A DNA stretch of 64,000 bases from an uncultured Clostridia bacterium (GTDB lineage: Bacteria > Bacillota > Clostridia > Oscillospirales > Acutalibacteraceae): the NCBI GenBank assembly GCA_947627345.1, contig CANQVS010000001.1:62001-126000 (forward strand). Direction: 5' to 3'. The notes beneath the pieces are model-generated. The model worked only from the letters and a program-made list of their open reading frames with translations, ran no database searches and had not been told where the DNA came from. This document shows positions 38,805-46,087 of the stretch, one piece after another. The stretch's first letter is position 1. Each line of letters starts with the position of its first letter. The position numbers and the translations under genes are program-made.

Positions 38805-38825
38805 TAGGGCGAACAAGTCGCCCTA
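38805..38825 (-). terminator. Hairpin after the small multidrug export gene
   Basis: TAGGGCGA (38805-38812) pairs with TCGCCCTA (38818-38825) just beyond the 38832 stop. The downstream minus-strand T-tract is weak, so termination is uncertain. Confidence 0.4.
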
Positions 38826-38831
38826 AAAAAT

Positions 38832-39305
38832 TTAAAATAATGCTCCGATTGCACCGAAAAGTCCCATACTTGCCAGCGCCATAATTATTCCCGCAAGAAC
38901 AACTCCGCCCATACAGGCGAGAACGCTTTTCTTAAAGTCCATATCAAGAAAACTCGCGGCTAAGGTTCCTGTCCAAGCGCCTGTACCGGGGAGGGGAATA
39001 CCTACAAAAAGAAGTAAAGCTATGTAAAGTCCCCTGCCTGCTTTATTTTGGAGTTTTTTTCCGCCCTTTTCGCCTTTCTCATAACAAAAGGTAAAGAATC
39101 TTCCGATATATTTTTTATCCTTACCCCATAAAAGAATCTTTCTGGCAAAGAAATAGATAAATGGAACGGGTATCATATTTCCGATACAGCAGACTATATA
39201 ACATTGCCACGCAGGAATACCCATTCCTATTCCTATAGGCAACGCGCCTCTGAGTTCAACAATAGGTACCATTGAAACTAAAAAAACAATTAAATATTTA
39301 AGCAT
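38832..39305 (-). CDS. Small multi-drug export protein (COG2426-like)
   Basis: The 157-residue membrane protein starts with VFLVSMVPIVELRGALPIGI and contains IPVPFIYFFARKIL and GIPLPGTGAWTGTLAA, the signature of the Sm_multidrug_ex family (PF06695). Four or more hydrophobic segments are present. The transport function in the name is poorly supported in general, so the role is open. Confidence 0.82.
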   Translation of the reverse strand: MLKYLIVFLVSMVPIVELRGALPIGIGMGIPAWQCYIVCCIGNMIPVPFIYFFARKILLWGKDKKYIGRFFTFCYEKGEKGGKKLQNKAGRGLYIALLLFVGIPLPGTGAWTGTLAASFLDMDFKKSVLACMGGVVLAGIIMALASMGLFGAIGALF

Positions 39306-39387
39306 AAAATACTCCGTTTATATGAAATTTTATAATTTATAACTAAAATATTATAAACTATAATGTAAATTTTTTCAACCTATAAAT

Positions 39388-39416
39388 TTGACTTATAAAA
39401 AAAATAATTGTAAAAT
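39388..39416 (+). promoter_or_regulatory. Sigma-A-like promoter of the vanZ-like gene
   Basis: TTGACT (39388-39393), 17-nt spacer, TAAAAT (39411-39416). It probably drives the VanZ-like and MATE genes. Confidence 0.5.
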
Positions 39417-39445
39417 AATATGGATAATGTTATGAGGTATAAAAA

Positions 39446-39916
39446 ATGAGTAAAAATATGTCAAAAAAACATCATATTTATCCTGTTGTTATGCTAATCA
39501 TTACGGCTTTATACATATGTTTTATATGGTGGCATTCAACACTAAACGCAGACCAGTCGACAATAGAAAGCACAGGTGTTTTGTTAGCTGTTCAGAACTT
39601 TTTAAAAGCAGTTGGTTTAAACGCACATTTAACAGATTATATTATTAGAAAATCCGCGCATTTCTGCGAGTTTGCCCTGCTTGGATGTTTAAGTATGTGG
39701 ACTTCATACTCACATAATAAAAAAATTATAAAAAATCTTATGCCCTGTGGGTTTGTATGTCTTTCCACAGCTGTAGCGGACGAGCTTATCCAAATTGCCT
39801 CAAAGGGCCGTTCTGCGGAAGTTTTGGACGTTGCTCTTGATTTTTTTGGCGCTTTATCGGGAGCATTGTTTTTTATTGTTATAATTTCAATAATTAAATT
39901 AGTTAAATACAGATGA
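39446..39916 (+). CDS. VanZ family membrane protein
   Basis: The 156-residue protein has four hydrophobic segments. IRKSAHFCEFALLGC and DELIQIASKGRSAEVLDVALDF are VanZ-like blocks (K-H-x-x-E-F and the D-E-x-x-Q...R...D..D pattern). VanZ proteins are linked to teicoplanin resistance only in van clusters; outside them the role is unknown. It is followed after 9 bases by a MATE exporter. Confidence 0.85.
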   Translation: MSKNMSKKHHIYPVVMLIITALYICFIWWHSTLNADQSTIESTGVLLAVQNFLKAVGLNAHLTDYIIRKSAHFCEFALLGCLSMWTSYSHNKKIIKNLMPCGFVCLSTAVADELIQIASKGRSAEVLDVALDFFGALSGALFFIVIISIIKLVKYR

Positions 39917-39925
39917 GGTAATTTT

Positions 39926-41302
39926 ATGAGCGATAATGTAAAATTAAACGAAAACAAAATGGGATATGAAAAAATGTTCCCTCTGATTATGTCAATGGCA
40001 TTACCCGCGATATTTTCAATGACTGTTATGGCGCTTTATAATATCGTAGACAGTATTTTTGTAGGCCATCTCTCGGACGGTGATATAGCTTTGGAGGCTA
40101 CATCTTACGCTTATCCTCTTCAAATGCTGATGGTAAGTTTTGCTGTGGGTACTGCTGTCGGTACTAATTCACTGATTTCACGCAGACTCGGAGCGGGCAA
40201 TCAAAAAGAAGCTGACCTTGCCGCCACGCACGGCATCATTCTTGCAATATTTACTTGGATTCTTTTTATCATAATCGGAATATTCGCAGTCAAGCCGTTT
40301 CTGTTAGTTTTTGGCTGTAAAGGAGCCACACTTACATACGGAATACAGTATCTTTCTATCGTTCTGACGCTTTCGGGATTTAGTATGATACAGGTCAGTA
40401 TCGAGAAGTCCTTACAGGCGACAGGCGATATGATTTATCCTATGCTTTTCCAACTTGTCGGAGCGCTTACAAATATTATTTTTGACCCACTGCTTATTTT
40501 CGGAATAGGACCTTTCCCCGAAATGAAAGTTATGGGAGCGGCTATTGCGACCGTTTTCGGGCAGTTTGTCGGAATGGTATTCTCTTTGATTGTTATTTTT
40601 AAGAAAAAGAATAAAATACACGTTTCCTTTAAAAACTTTAGACTAAACGGTAAAACAGTCAAAGATATTTACGCCGTAGGCTTTCCCTCAATAATTATGC
40701 AGAGTATAGCGTCATTTATGATATTCGGTATGAACGCTATTTTGTCTGCGTATAAATCCGCCGTAACCGTACTCGGTATTTACTTTAAACTTCAAAGCTT
40801 TGTATTTATGCCTTGCTTTGGACTTAACCAAGGTATTCTCCCCGTTATGGGTTTTAACTATGGGGCTAAGAATAAAAAAAGGCTTTATTCCGCTATGAAA
40901 TGCGGTATATTAATAGCTTTGGTAATTATGGCTATCGGAACAGCGCTATTTTTAACTATTCCCGATAAGCTGATTGCTCTGTTTAACGATAAAGAATATC
41001 TTATAGCGACAGGAGTTCCCGCATTCAGAACAATCTGCCTTTGCTTTATGCCTGCCGCGGTCGGTATAATATTTATTTCTCTGTTTCAGGCAACGGGCAA
41101 GGGAATAAGAGCGCTTATAATTTCATTTACTCGTCAGCTTATATTTATATTGCCTGTAGCGTTTATACTTTCTCGTTTCTTTGAGTTAGATACCGTATGG
41201 CTGTCATTTCCGATTGCCGAAATCAGCTCGTTAATTTTAGCTGTAATTCTCTTTCTTCAGCTTGCTAAGACTGATTTTAAAAAACTTGACAATAACGGTT
41301 AA
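39926..41302 (+). CDS. MATE family efflux transporter
   Basis: The 458-residue integral membrane protein has about twelve helices. MALYNIVDSIFVGHL at helix 1-2, GVGTNSLISRR-like text (VGTNSLISRRLGAGN) and the second-half repeat FGLNQGILPVMGFNYGAKN are classic for the DinF/NorM-type MATE superfamily. It uses an ion gradient to export cationic compounds; the substrate cannot be predicted. The Na+- or H+-coupled nature is not decided. Confidence 0.9.
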   Translation: MSDNVKLNENKMGYEKMFPLIMSMALPAIFSMTVMALYNIVDSIFVGHLSDGDIALEATSYAYPLQMLMVSFAVGTAVGTNSLISRRLGAGNQKEADLAATHGIILAIFTWILFIIIGIFAVKPFLLVFGCKGATLTYGIQYLSIVLTLSGFSMIQVSIEKSLQATGDMIYPMLFQLVGALTNIIFDPLLIFGIGPFPEMKVMGAAIATVFGQFVGMVFSLIVIFKKKNKIHVSFKNFRLNGKTVKDIYAVGFPSIIMQSIASFMIFGMNAILSAYKSAVTVLGIYFKLQSFVFMPCFGLNQGILPVMGFNYGAKNKKRLYSAMKCGILIALVIMAIGTALFLTIPDKLIALFNDKEYLIATGVPAFRTICLCFMPAAVGIIFISLFQATGKGIRALIISFTRQLIFILPVAFILSRFFELDTVWLSFPIAEISSLILAVILFLQLAKTDFKKLDNNG

Positions 41303-41343
41303 ATAATTAAATCATCTCGCATACAATTTGTTGAGGTGATATT

Positions 41344-41682
41344 ATGGACAATCCCGAAACATTAATTTTCAAGGATGATTGGAAACCCGTTTATAATCCC
41401 GTACATTATGAAAAACCTGTTTACGAGGAAGAAAACACGCCTAAAAAGACAGAAAAGAAAGAAAAGAAAAAATCGGAAAGCAAACCGCTTTTGATTATTA
41501 TTCAGCTTATACTCTGTATAATCGCGCTTTTTTCTCTCTATCTTTTAAAAATATTCGGCGGAGATTTTTATGCTCAAATTTACAGTTGGTATGATAAAAA
41601 TCTTAATAATGAAATTATAATGTCTGAAACTTTTGAGAATTTCAATATAGATAATCTTATAAATGCGGTTCAGAATAAATAA
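41344..41682 (+). CDS. Single-pass membrane protein upstream of an M50 protease
   Basis: The 112-residue protein is not recognised by family. It has a charged N-terminus with an E/K-rich stretch (residues about 30-47), one transmembrane helix (LLIIIQLILCIIALFSLYLL) and a short outer part of about 43 residues. It overlaps the M50 protease gene by 20 bases. By position and topology it resembles the membrane part of SpoIVFA, the partner of SpoIVFB, but it has no LytM/M23 domain. That link is inference. Confidence 0.6.
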   Translation: MDNPETLIFKDDWKPVYNPVHYEKPVYEEENTPKKTEKKEKKKSESKPLLIIIQLILCIIALFSLYLLKIFGGDFYAQIYSWYDKNLNNEIIMSETFENFNIDNLINAVQNK

Positions 41683-42250
41683 TTTTTTATTAACTATTTC
41701 TTTTCCCGCGCTTGCTATTGCCGCTTTTGTCGTTATAAACAGTAATTTTTCAAAATATTTTCTATGTTTTATTGCGATAATAATTCACGAAATCGGACAT
41801 TTCTTTGTAATGAAACTTCTCGGCCTTGCTCCGAAAGGAATTGAAATAAAAGTGTTTAATATTAAAATTATTGAAAGTTCAAGATATAATACAAGCTTTT
41901 CTAAAGATATTGCCGTAATTTTAGCAGGCCCTTTGCTAAATATAATATTTTATTTAATATTTATTAATATTTATGCTGAATTTGCATATATAAATTTATT
42001 CATCGGTCTTTTTAATTTGCTCCCCGCGACATCTTTAGACGGGGGACAGTTTATATATCTTATTTTACTTAATTTCTTTTCCTCGGAAAAATCGGCAAAA
42101 ATAACGGATATTATAACAATCATAACTTCATTACCGCTTTTTTTCTTTGGGATTTTAATTTTACTTAATTCTAAATATAATTTTTCAATGCTTTTTATAG
42201 GAATATATCTTGTCTTAACTTTATTCATCAGAGAGGAGAAGTATCTCTGA
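41663..42250 (+). CDS. Site-2 protease family membrane metalloprotease (M50, SpoIVFB-like)
   Basis: The 195-residue membrane protein carries the zinc motif HEIGH in IAIIIHEIGHFFVMKLL (about residues 41-45), a glycine-proline helix VILAGPLLNI, and the third-ligand motif NLLPATSLDGGQ. This is the intramembrane protease fold that processes pro-sigma-K in spore formers. It is shorter than B. subtilis SpoIVFB and lacks a CBS domain. Other site-2 protease roles remain possible. Confidence 0.8.
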   Translation: MRFRINNFLLTISFPALAIAAFVVINSNFSKYFLCFIAIIIHEIGHFFVMKLLGLAPKGIEIKVFNIKIIESSRYNTSFSKDIAVILAGPLLNIIFYLIFINIYAEFAYINLFIGLFNLLPATSLDGGQFIYLILLNFFSSEKSAKITDIITIITSLPLFFFGILILLNSKYNFSMLFIGIYLVLTLFIREEKYL

Positions 42251-42260
42251 CGGAGGAATT

Positions 42261-44105
42261 ATGATTAATAAGGAAGTTGAAAAAATACTGCTTAAGGTTC
42301 AAAAACCCGGCCGTTATGTCGGAGGAGAGCTAAACTCAGTCATAAAAGATAAAAAGGACGTGGACGTAAGATTTGCATTCTGTTTTCCCGATACATACGA
42401 AATAGGAATGTCGCATCTCGGAATGAAAATTCTCTACAGTATTTTTAATAAAGTTCCCTATATCTGGTGCGAAAGAGTATTTGCTCCGTGGCTTGATATG
42501 GAAGAATTAATGATTAAAAAAAATATTCCCCTGTTTGCGCTTGAAAGCGGAGAAGCTATAACTGATTTTGATTTTATAGGATTTACTCTTCAATACGAGT
42601 TAAGCTTTACAAACGTTTTAAATATGTTAAAACTTGCAAATATTCCCGTTAAATCAAGGGACAGAAAAGAGCTGAAACAGGTTGTTGTGGCAGGAGGTCC
42701 CTGTACCTGCAATCCCGAGCCTTTAGCCGATTTTATTGATATTTTCTTTATCGGCGAGGGCGAGGAAGTTGACCTTGAGGTTATTGAGTTATACAGAAAA
42801 TGTAAAAAAGAAAATAAAACAAAAGCTGAATTTTTAAAGCTTGCGTCAAAGATTAAAGGCGTGTATGTTCCCGCGCTTTATGATGTTGAGTATAACGATG
42901 ACGGAACAATAAAAAGCTTTACTCCTAAGGATAATGCCCCGAAAATTGTTGAAAAACGCATTATAACGGATATGGATAATAGCTATTATCCCGATAGTTT
43001 TGTAGTACCGAATATTGAAATTGTTCACGATAGAGCCGTTTCCGAAATATTCAGAGGTTGTATACGGGGCTGTCGTTTCTGCCAGGCAGGATTTTTATAC
43101 AGACCTGTCCGTGAAAAATCTATTGACGTTATAAATGAGCAATGTCACACCCTATGTAATAATACAGGCTATGACGAAGTTTCTTTATCGTCTTTGAGCT
43201 CTAGTGATTACACGCAGATTACAGACTTGCTTGAAAAATTAAACGGCTGGGCAAAAGAAGAAAAGGTAAGCCTGTCTCTGCCGTCGCTTCGCGTCGACGG
43301 GTTTTCTGATGAAATTCTCGATAAAATAAAGACCGTAAGAAAAAGCGGTTTAACCTTTGCGCCCGAGGCTGGTACGCAGAGATTAAGAGATGTTATCAAT
43401 AAAAATGTATTCGAGGACGAGCTTATAAAAACCTGTTCAAAAGCCTTTAATGCAGGTTGGAATAAGGTTAAGCTTTATTTTATGATTGGACTACCGACAG
43501 AAACTTACGAGGATGTTGAGGGAATAGCAAATCTTGCTCAAAAGGTTGTTGATACTTATTATAGATGTGAAAACAGAGCGAAAGGCAAGGGCGTTACCGT
43601 TACAATCTCAACCGCCTCTTTTGTTCCAAAGCCTTTTACTCCCTTTCAATGGTACGCGCAAAATTCGGGCAAAACCCTTCAAGACAAGCAACAACATTTA
43701 AAGGAAACAATTTCTACAAAAAAGATTAATTATAATTATCACGACGCTGACACAAGCTATATTGAGGCTGTCTTTGCACGAGGCGACAGAAAGCTCTGCA
43801 AGGTTTTGGAAAAAGCGTACGAAAAGGGTTTTCACTTTGACGGGTGGGGAGATTGTTTTTCGCTTGAAAATTGGCTTAATCTTTTTGATGAATGTGGAAT
43901 CGACCCCGATTTTTACGCGTGCAGAGAAAGAGGTTTTGATGAAATTCTGCCGTGGGATTTTCTTGATTACGGCGTCAGTAAAAAATTTCTTATAAAAGAA
44001 TGTGAAAAGGCGTATCAGAACACTACAACACCGCATTGCCGTTTAAAATGCAGTAATTGCGGAGCGGTAAAATATGGGGGAGGCGTGTGTTTTGAAAGAC
44101 GTTAG
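42261..44105 (+). CDS. TIGR03960 family B12-binding-domain radical SAM protein
   Basis: The 614-residue protein has an N-terminal B12-binding-like region (ending around residue 170 with GEGEEVDLEVIEL), then the radical SAM triad Cys267-Cys271-Cys274 in CIRGCRFCQAG, and SLPSLRVDGFSDEIL. A C-terminal cysteine set CRLKCSNCGAVKYGGGVC closes it. This is the TIGR03960 type, nearly always paired with the TIGR03936 gene that follows here. The reaction is not known; the pair usually precedes ribosomal-protein L21/L27 genes. Confidence 0.88.
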   Translation: MINKEVEKILLKVQKPGRYVGGELNSVIKDKKDVDVRFAFCFPDTYEIGMSHLGMKILYSIFNKVPYIWCERVFAPWLDMEELMIKKNIPLFALESGEAITDFDFIGFTLQYELSFTNVLNMLKLANIPVKSRDRKELKQVVVAGGPCTCNPEPLADFIDIFFIGEGEEVDLEVIELYRKCKKENKTKAEFLKLASKIKGVYVPALYDVEYNDDGTIKSFTPKDNAPKIVEKRIITDMDNSYYPDSFVVPNIEIVHDRAVSEIFRGCIRGCRFCQAGFLYRPVREKSIDVINEQCHTLCNNTGYDEVSLSSLSSSDYTQITDLLEKLNGWAKEEKVSLSLPSLRVDGFSDEILDKIKTVRKSGLTFAPEAGTQRLRDVINKNVFEDELIKTCSKAFNAGWNKVKLYFMIGLPTETYEDVEGIANLAQKVVDTYYRCENRAKGKGVTVTISTASFVPKPFTPFQWYAQNSGKTLQDKQQHLKETISTKKINYNYHDADTSYIEAVFARGDRKLCKVLEKAYEKGFHFDGWGDCFSLENWLNLFDECGIDPDFYACRERGFDEILPWDFLDYGVSKKFLIKECEKAYQNTTTPHCRLKCSNCGAVKYGGGVCFERR

Positions 44106-44751
44106 AGTTTGGTTCACAAAGGACTTTGAATGTAAATATATTTCACACTTAGATTTAAACCGTTGTATGCTGAGAGCCTTGCATAAAAGTAAAATTCCTA
44201 TCTGGCATACAGAGGGGTTTAACGTTCACCCGTACGCAACGTTTCCGCTACCGCTTTCCTTAGGTTTTAAGGGCGAAAGAGAATGTATGGATATACGTCT
44301 TGTTGAAGATTACAGCTACGATTTAATCAAAGACAAGCTTAACGAGAGCCTGCCGAGAGGAATAAAAATTTTTGATGTAACCGAGCCGAAAATGAAGGCG
44401 AAAGAGATTGCGTACGCTGTTTTTAAAATAAGAATATCATCTGATAAAATTACGGCGGACAAGCTTTATAAAACTGTTTATGAACTTTTTAACAAAGAAG
44501 AAATTTCAGTTGAGAAGAAAACTAAAAAAAAGGGCGTTAAAGAAATTAATATAAAACCTTATCTCGATAATTATAAGCTTGAGAAAAATATAGAAGACGT
44601 AATTTTATACATTACACTTCCTGCAGGAAGCGTTACAAATATTAATCCGCTCCTTATACAAAAGACGATTGAAAAGTATTATATTATTGATGCGTATTTT
44701 GATGTCACTAAAACGGACACGCTTGATAAAAATTTAAAAAGTTTTAAATAA
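44092..44751 (+). CDS. TIGR03936 family radical SAM-associated protein (DUF2344)
   Basis: The protein of about 219 residues contains VRVWFTKDFECKYISHLDL, RALHKSKIPIWHTEGFNVHP and SLPLSLGFKGERECMDI-like text, the DUF2344 hallmark. The TTG at 44092 is preferred because GGGGGAGG at 44076-44083 is a strong ribosome site; the ATG at 44074 would be inside it. It overlaps the end of the TIGR03960 gene. Its partner role is unknown. The usual downstream rng-rplU-rpmA group is missing. Confidence 0.85.
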   Translation: MKDVRVWFTKDFECKYISHLDLNRCMLRALHKSKIPIWHTEGFNVHPYATFPLPLSLGFKGERECMDIRLVEDYSYDLIKDKLNESLPRGIKIFDVTEPKMKAKEIAYAVFKIRISSDKITADKLYKTVYELFNKEEISVEKKTKKKGVKEINIKPYLDNYKLEKNIEDVILYITLPAGSVTNINPLLIQKTIEKYYIIDAYFDVTKTDTLDKNLKSFK

Positions 44752-44754
44752 AAC

Positions 44755-44783
44755 TTGATTTTTTACGTCTCTTGCTATATAAT
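44755..44783 (+). promoter_or_regulatory. Sigma-A-like promoter of tRNA-Ser(GGA)
   Basis: TTGATT (44755-44760), 17-nt spacer, TATAAT (44778-44783). The expected start lies about ten bases before the tRNA. Confidence 0.65.
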
Positions 44784-44798
44784 ATTCAAGGTCGTTAT

Positions 44799-44891
44799 GC
44801 AGAGATGTCCGAGCTGGCCGAAGGAGCATGATTGGAAATCATGTATACGGTGAACGCCGTATCTGGGGTTCGAATCCCCATCTCTGCGCCA
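44799..44891 (+). tRNA. tRNA-Ser (anticodon GGA)
   Basis: A class II tRNA with acceptor stem GCAGAGA/TCTCTGC, discriminator G and encoded CCA (44889-44891). The anticodon loop TTGGAAA reads GGA and decodes UCU/UCC. A long variable arm (TACGG..CCGTA) is typical of serine tRNAs. The T-arm is GGGGTTCGAATCCCC. A terminator follows within four bases. Confidence 0.95.
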
Positions 44892-44894
44892 AAA

Positions 44895-44924
44895 AAAGAC
44901 ACCGAAAGGTGTCTTTATATTTTT
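44895..44924 (+). terminator. Terminator of tRNA-Ser(GGA)
   Basis: AAAGACACC (44895-44903) pairs with GGTGTCTTT (44908-44916) around GAAA, followed by ATATTTTT. A second copy of the tRNA 3' end and this hairpin is found at 45060-45096. Confidence 0.9.
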
Positions 44925-44925
44925 G

Positions 44926-44941
44926 GAGATGGGGATTCGAA
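44926..44941 (-). repeat. Inverted copy of the tRNA-Ser(GGA) T-arm
   Basis: GAGATGGGGATTCGAA is a perfect 16-bp reverse complement of the tRNA segment at 44869-44884 (T loop, 3' T stem and acceptor start). It lies just beyond the terminator, so the inverted repeat encloses the tRNA 3' end and the terminator hairpin. Confidence 0.85.
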
Positions 44942-45032
44942 ACCGAGGGTTAAGAAAATGTCCCTGCGGGACATTTTTACCGAGGAGCGTTGATGAAACA
45001 TTTCCCCAAAACGTGAACACAAGGTGCGAGAT
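44942..45032 (+). repeat. tRNA-linked structured repeat, copy 1
   Basis: This 91-nt segment aligns without gaps to 61639-61729 on the other strand (78 of 91 bases equal). It holds a stem AAAATGTCCC-TGC-GGGACATTTT, an outer GG/CC pair set, and a conserved 3' half containing GAGGAGCGTTGATGAAACAT and ACGTGAACACAAGGT. It sits between an inverted T-arm and a second copy of the tRNA 3' end. Long reading frames crossing it on either strand are chance products of the tRNA and repeat sequence. Confidence 0.8.
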
Positions 45033-45059
45033 GAAGTTTTCTTTAAAAACAAGGTACCC

Positions 45060-45096
45060 TCTCTGCGCCAAAAAAGACACCGAAAGGTGTCTTTTT
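45060..45096 (+). repeat. Second copy of tRNA-Ser(GGA) 3' end and terminator
   Basis: TCTCTGCGCCA (45060-45070) repeats 44881-44891 exactly and is followed by the same GACACC-GAAA-GGTGTC hairpin with a better T5 tract. A trace of the inverted T-arm (GATTCGA) follows at about 45104-45110. It is a partial tRNA end, not a functional tRNA. Confidence 0.85.
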
Positions 45097-45233
45097 ATTT
45101 TTAGATTCGAGTAAATTTAATATTTCCTTATTAATTATGCTTGCATTATACAACGTTATTGTCTATATGCTCCATATACGGATTGCCATTATAAATGCTG
45201 TAAAGATTATTTTTGTACCACTCAAAATCTTCT

Positions 45234-45811
45234 TTAAAACACATTAGTTTCTTTGTTGCTGTTCCAAATATATTCTATATCATTTGCAATTTGATTAGCT
45301 TTATCTTTTCCAAATAAGTCGCTGATAAATCCAAGGGCCATATCCATTCCTGCCGATACTCCCGAAGAAGTATAATATTTTCCGTCAGCTACCCAACGAG
45401 CGTTCCTAATCCATTTTACATCATTAGAGATGGATCTAACCCATTCAAAAGCTTTTTTATTAGATGTAGCGTTATGGTTATCAAGCAACCCCGTTTTTGC
45501 TAATAAGCTGATCCTGTACAGATAGATAGTACAAATTCCGCATCTTGACAAAGTGTTTTTATCACAGAAATAAATCTGTCATTATTGATTAAAGAACGTG
45601 TTCCTAAACCACCGGGTATTACTAAAACACATTTTCTATTAATGGTCGAGATAGAGGTTGTCTGTACTTCATAGCCTTGAACGCTTTTAATAAATCCGCC
45701 TTGTAATGAGATAAAATTAAGTTGAGCGTTATCAATTTTTGACAGAATTTCAATCGGTCCGAAAATATCAAGTGTTTCAAAATCCTCAAAGAAAAGAAAA
45801 TTAATATACAT
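45234..45811 (-). pseudogene. DJ-1/PfpI family protein, frameshifted
   Basis: Two overlapping frames together give one DJ-1/PfpI-like protein. The first, from ATG 45811 behind AGGTGAT, runs INFLFFEDFETLDIFGPIEI, VIPGGLGTRSL and LSICTGSA; the second continues LLAKTGLLDNHNATSNK and SSGVSAGMDMAL. The switch falls at GCTTATTA where GCTTTATTA would keep frame, so one T appears lost right after the nucleophile Cys motif. Downstream of the second stop, another frame reads on to about 45146, perhaps a second shift. Either a pseudogene or a sequencing error. Confidence 0.8.
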
Positions 45812-45840
45812 ATAAAAATCACCTATAAATTGACATCTAA

Positions 45841-45869
45841 ATTGTATCATAAAACCGTCATTATGGCAA
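45841..45869 (-). promoter_or_regulatory. Sigma-A-like promoter of the PfpI-like gene
   Basis: On the minus strand TTGCCA (45864-45869), 17-nt spacer, TACAAT (45841-45846), about 30 bases before the start codon. Confidence 0.5.
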
Positions 45870-46087
45870 CTATTTTGTAGGTTCTATGGAGTTTCTAATA
45901 ATCTTGTTTTTGCTCGGAAAAAGTAAAAACAGACGTTATATCTAAAGTAATATCATATAAGGAGTTTTTTATTTTAGAGACTGAAATTTCAAAAAGTTTA
46001 AAATAAATAATTGGAATACCTTGAAACTTTTTTCTGATTTTTTTACACTATAATAATAGATATATCAATAGATAGGAGATTATTGCG

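Noticed and set aside
44775-45080. Minus-strand open frame of 101 codons crossing tRNA-Ser(GGA) and the repeat
   Set aside because: It is antisense to a tRNA gene and the repeat. The related reading in copy 2 exists only because the DNA is repeated, and hairpin changes are compensatory for pairing, not for protein.
44923-45114. Plus-strand open frame of 63 codons over the repeat
   Set aside because: It has no ribosome site, starts inside the inverted T-arm and runs through a partial tRNA end and a terminator.
44799-45233. CRISPR array suspected from repeats near the tRNA
   Set aside because: The repeats are tRNA ends and terminators of different lengths, not evenly spaced, and no cas genes are present.
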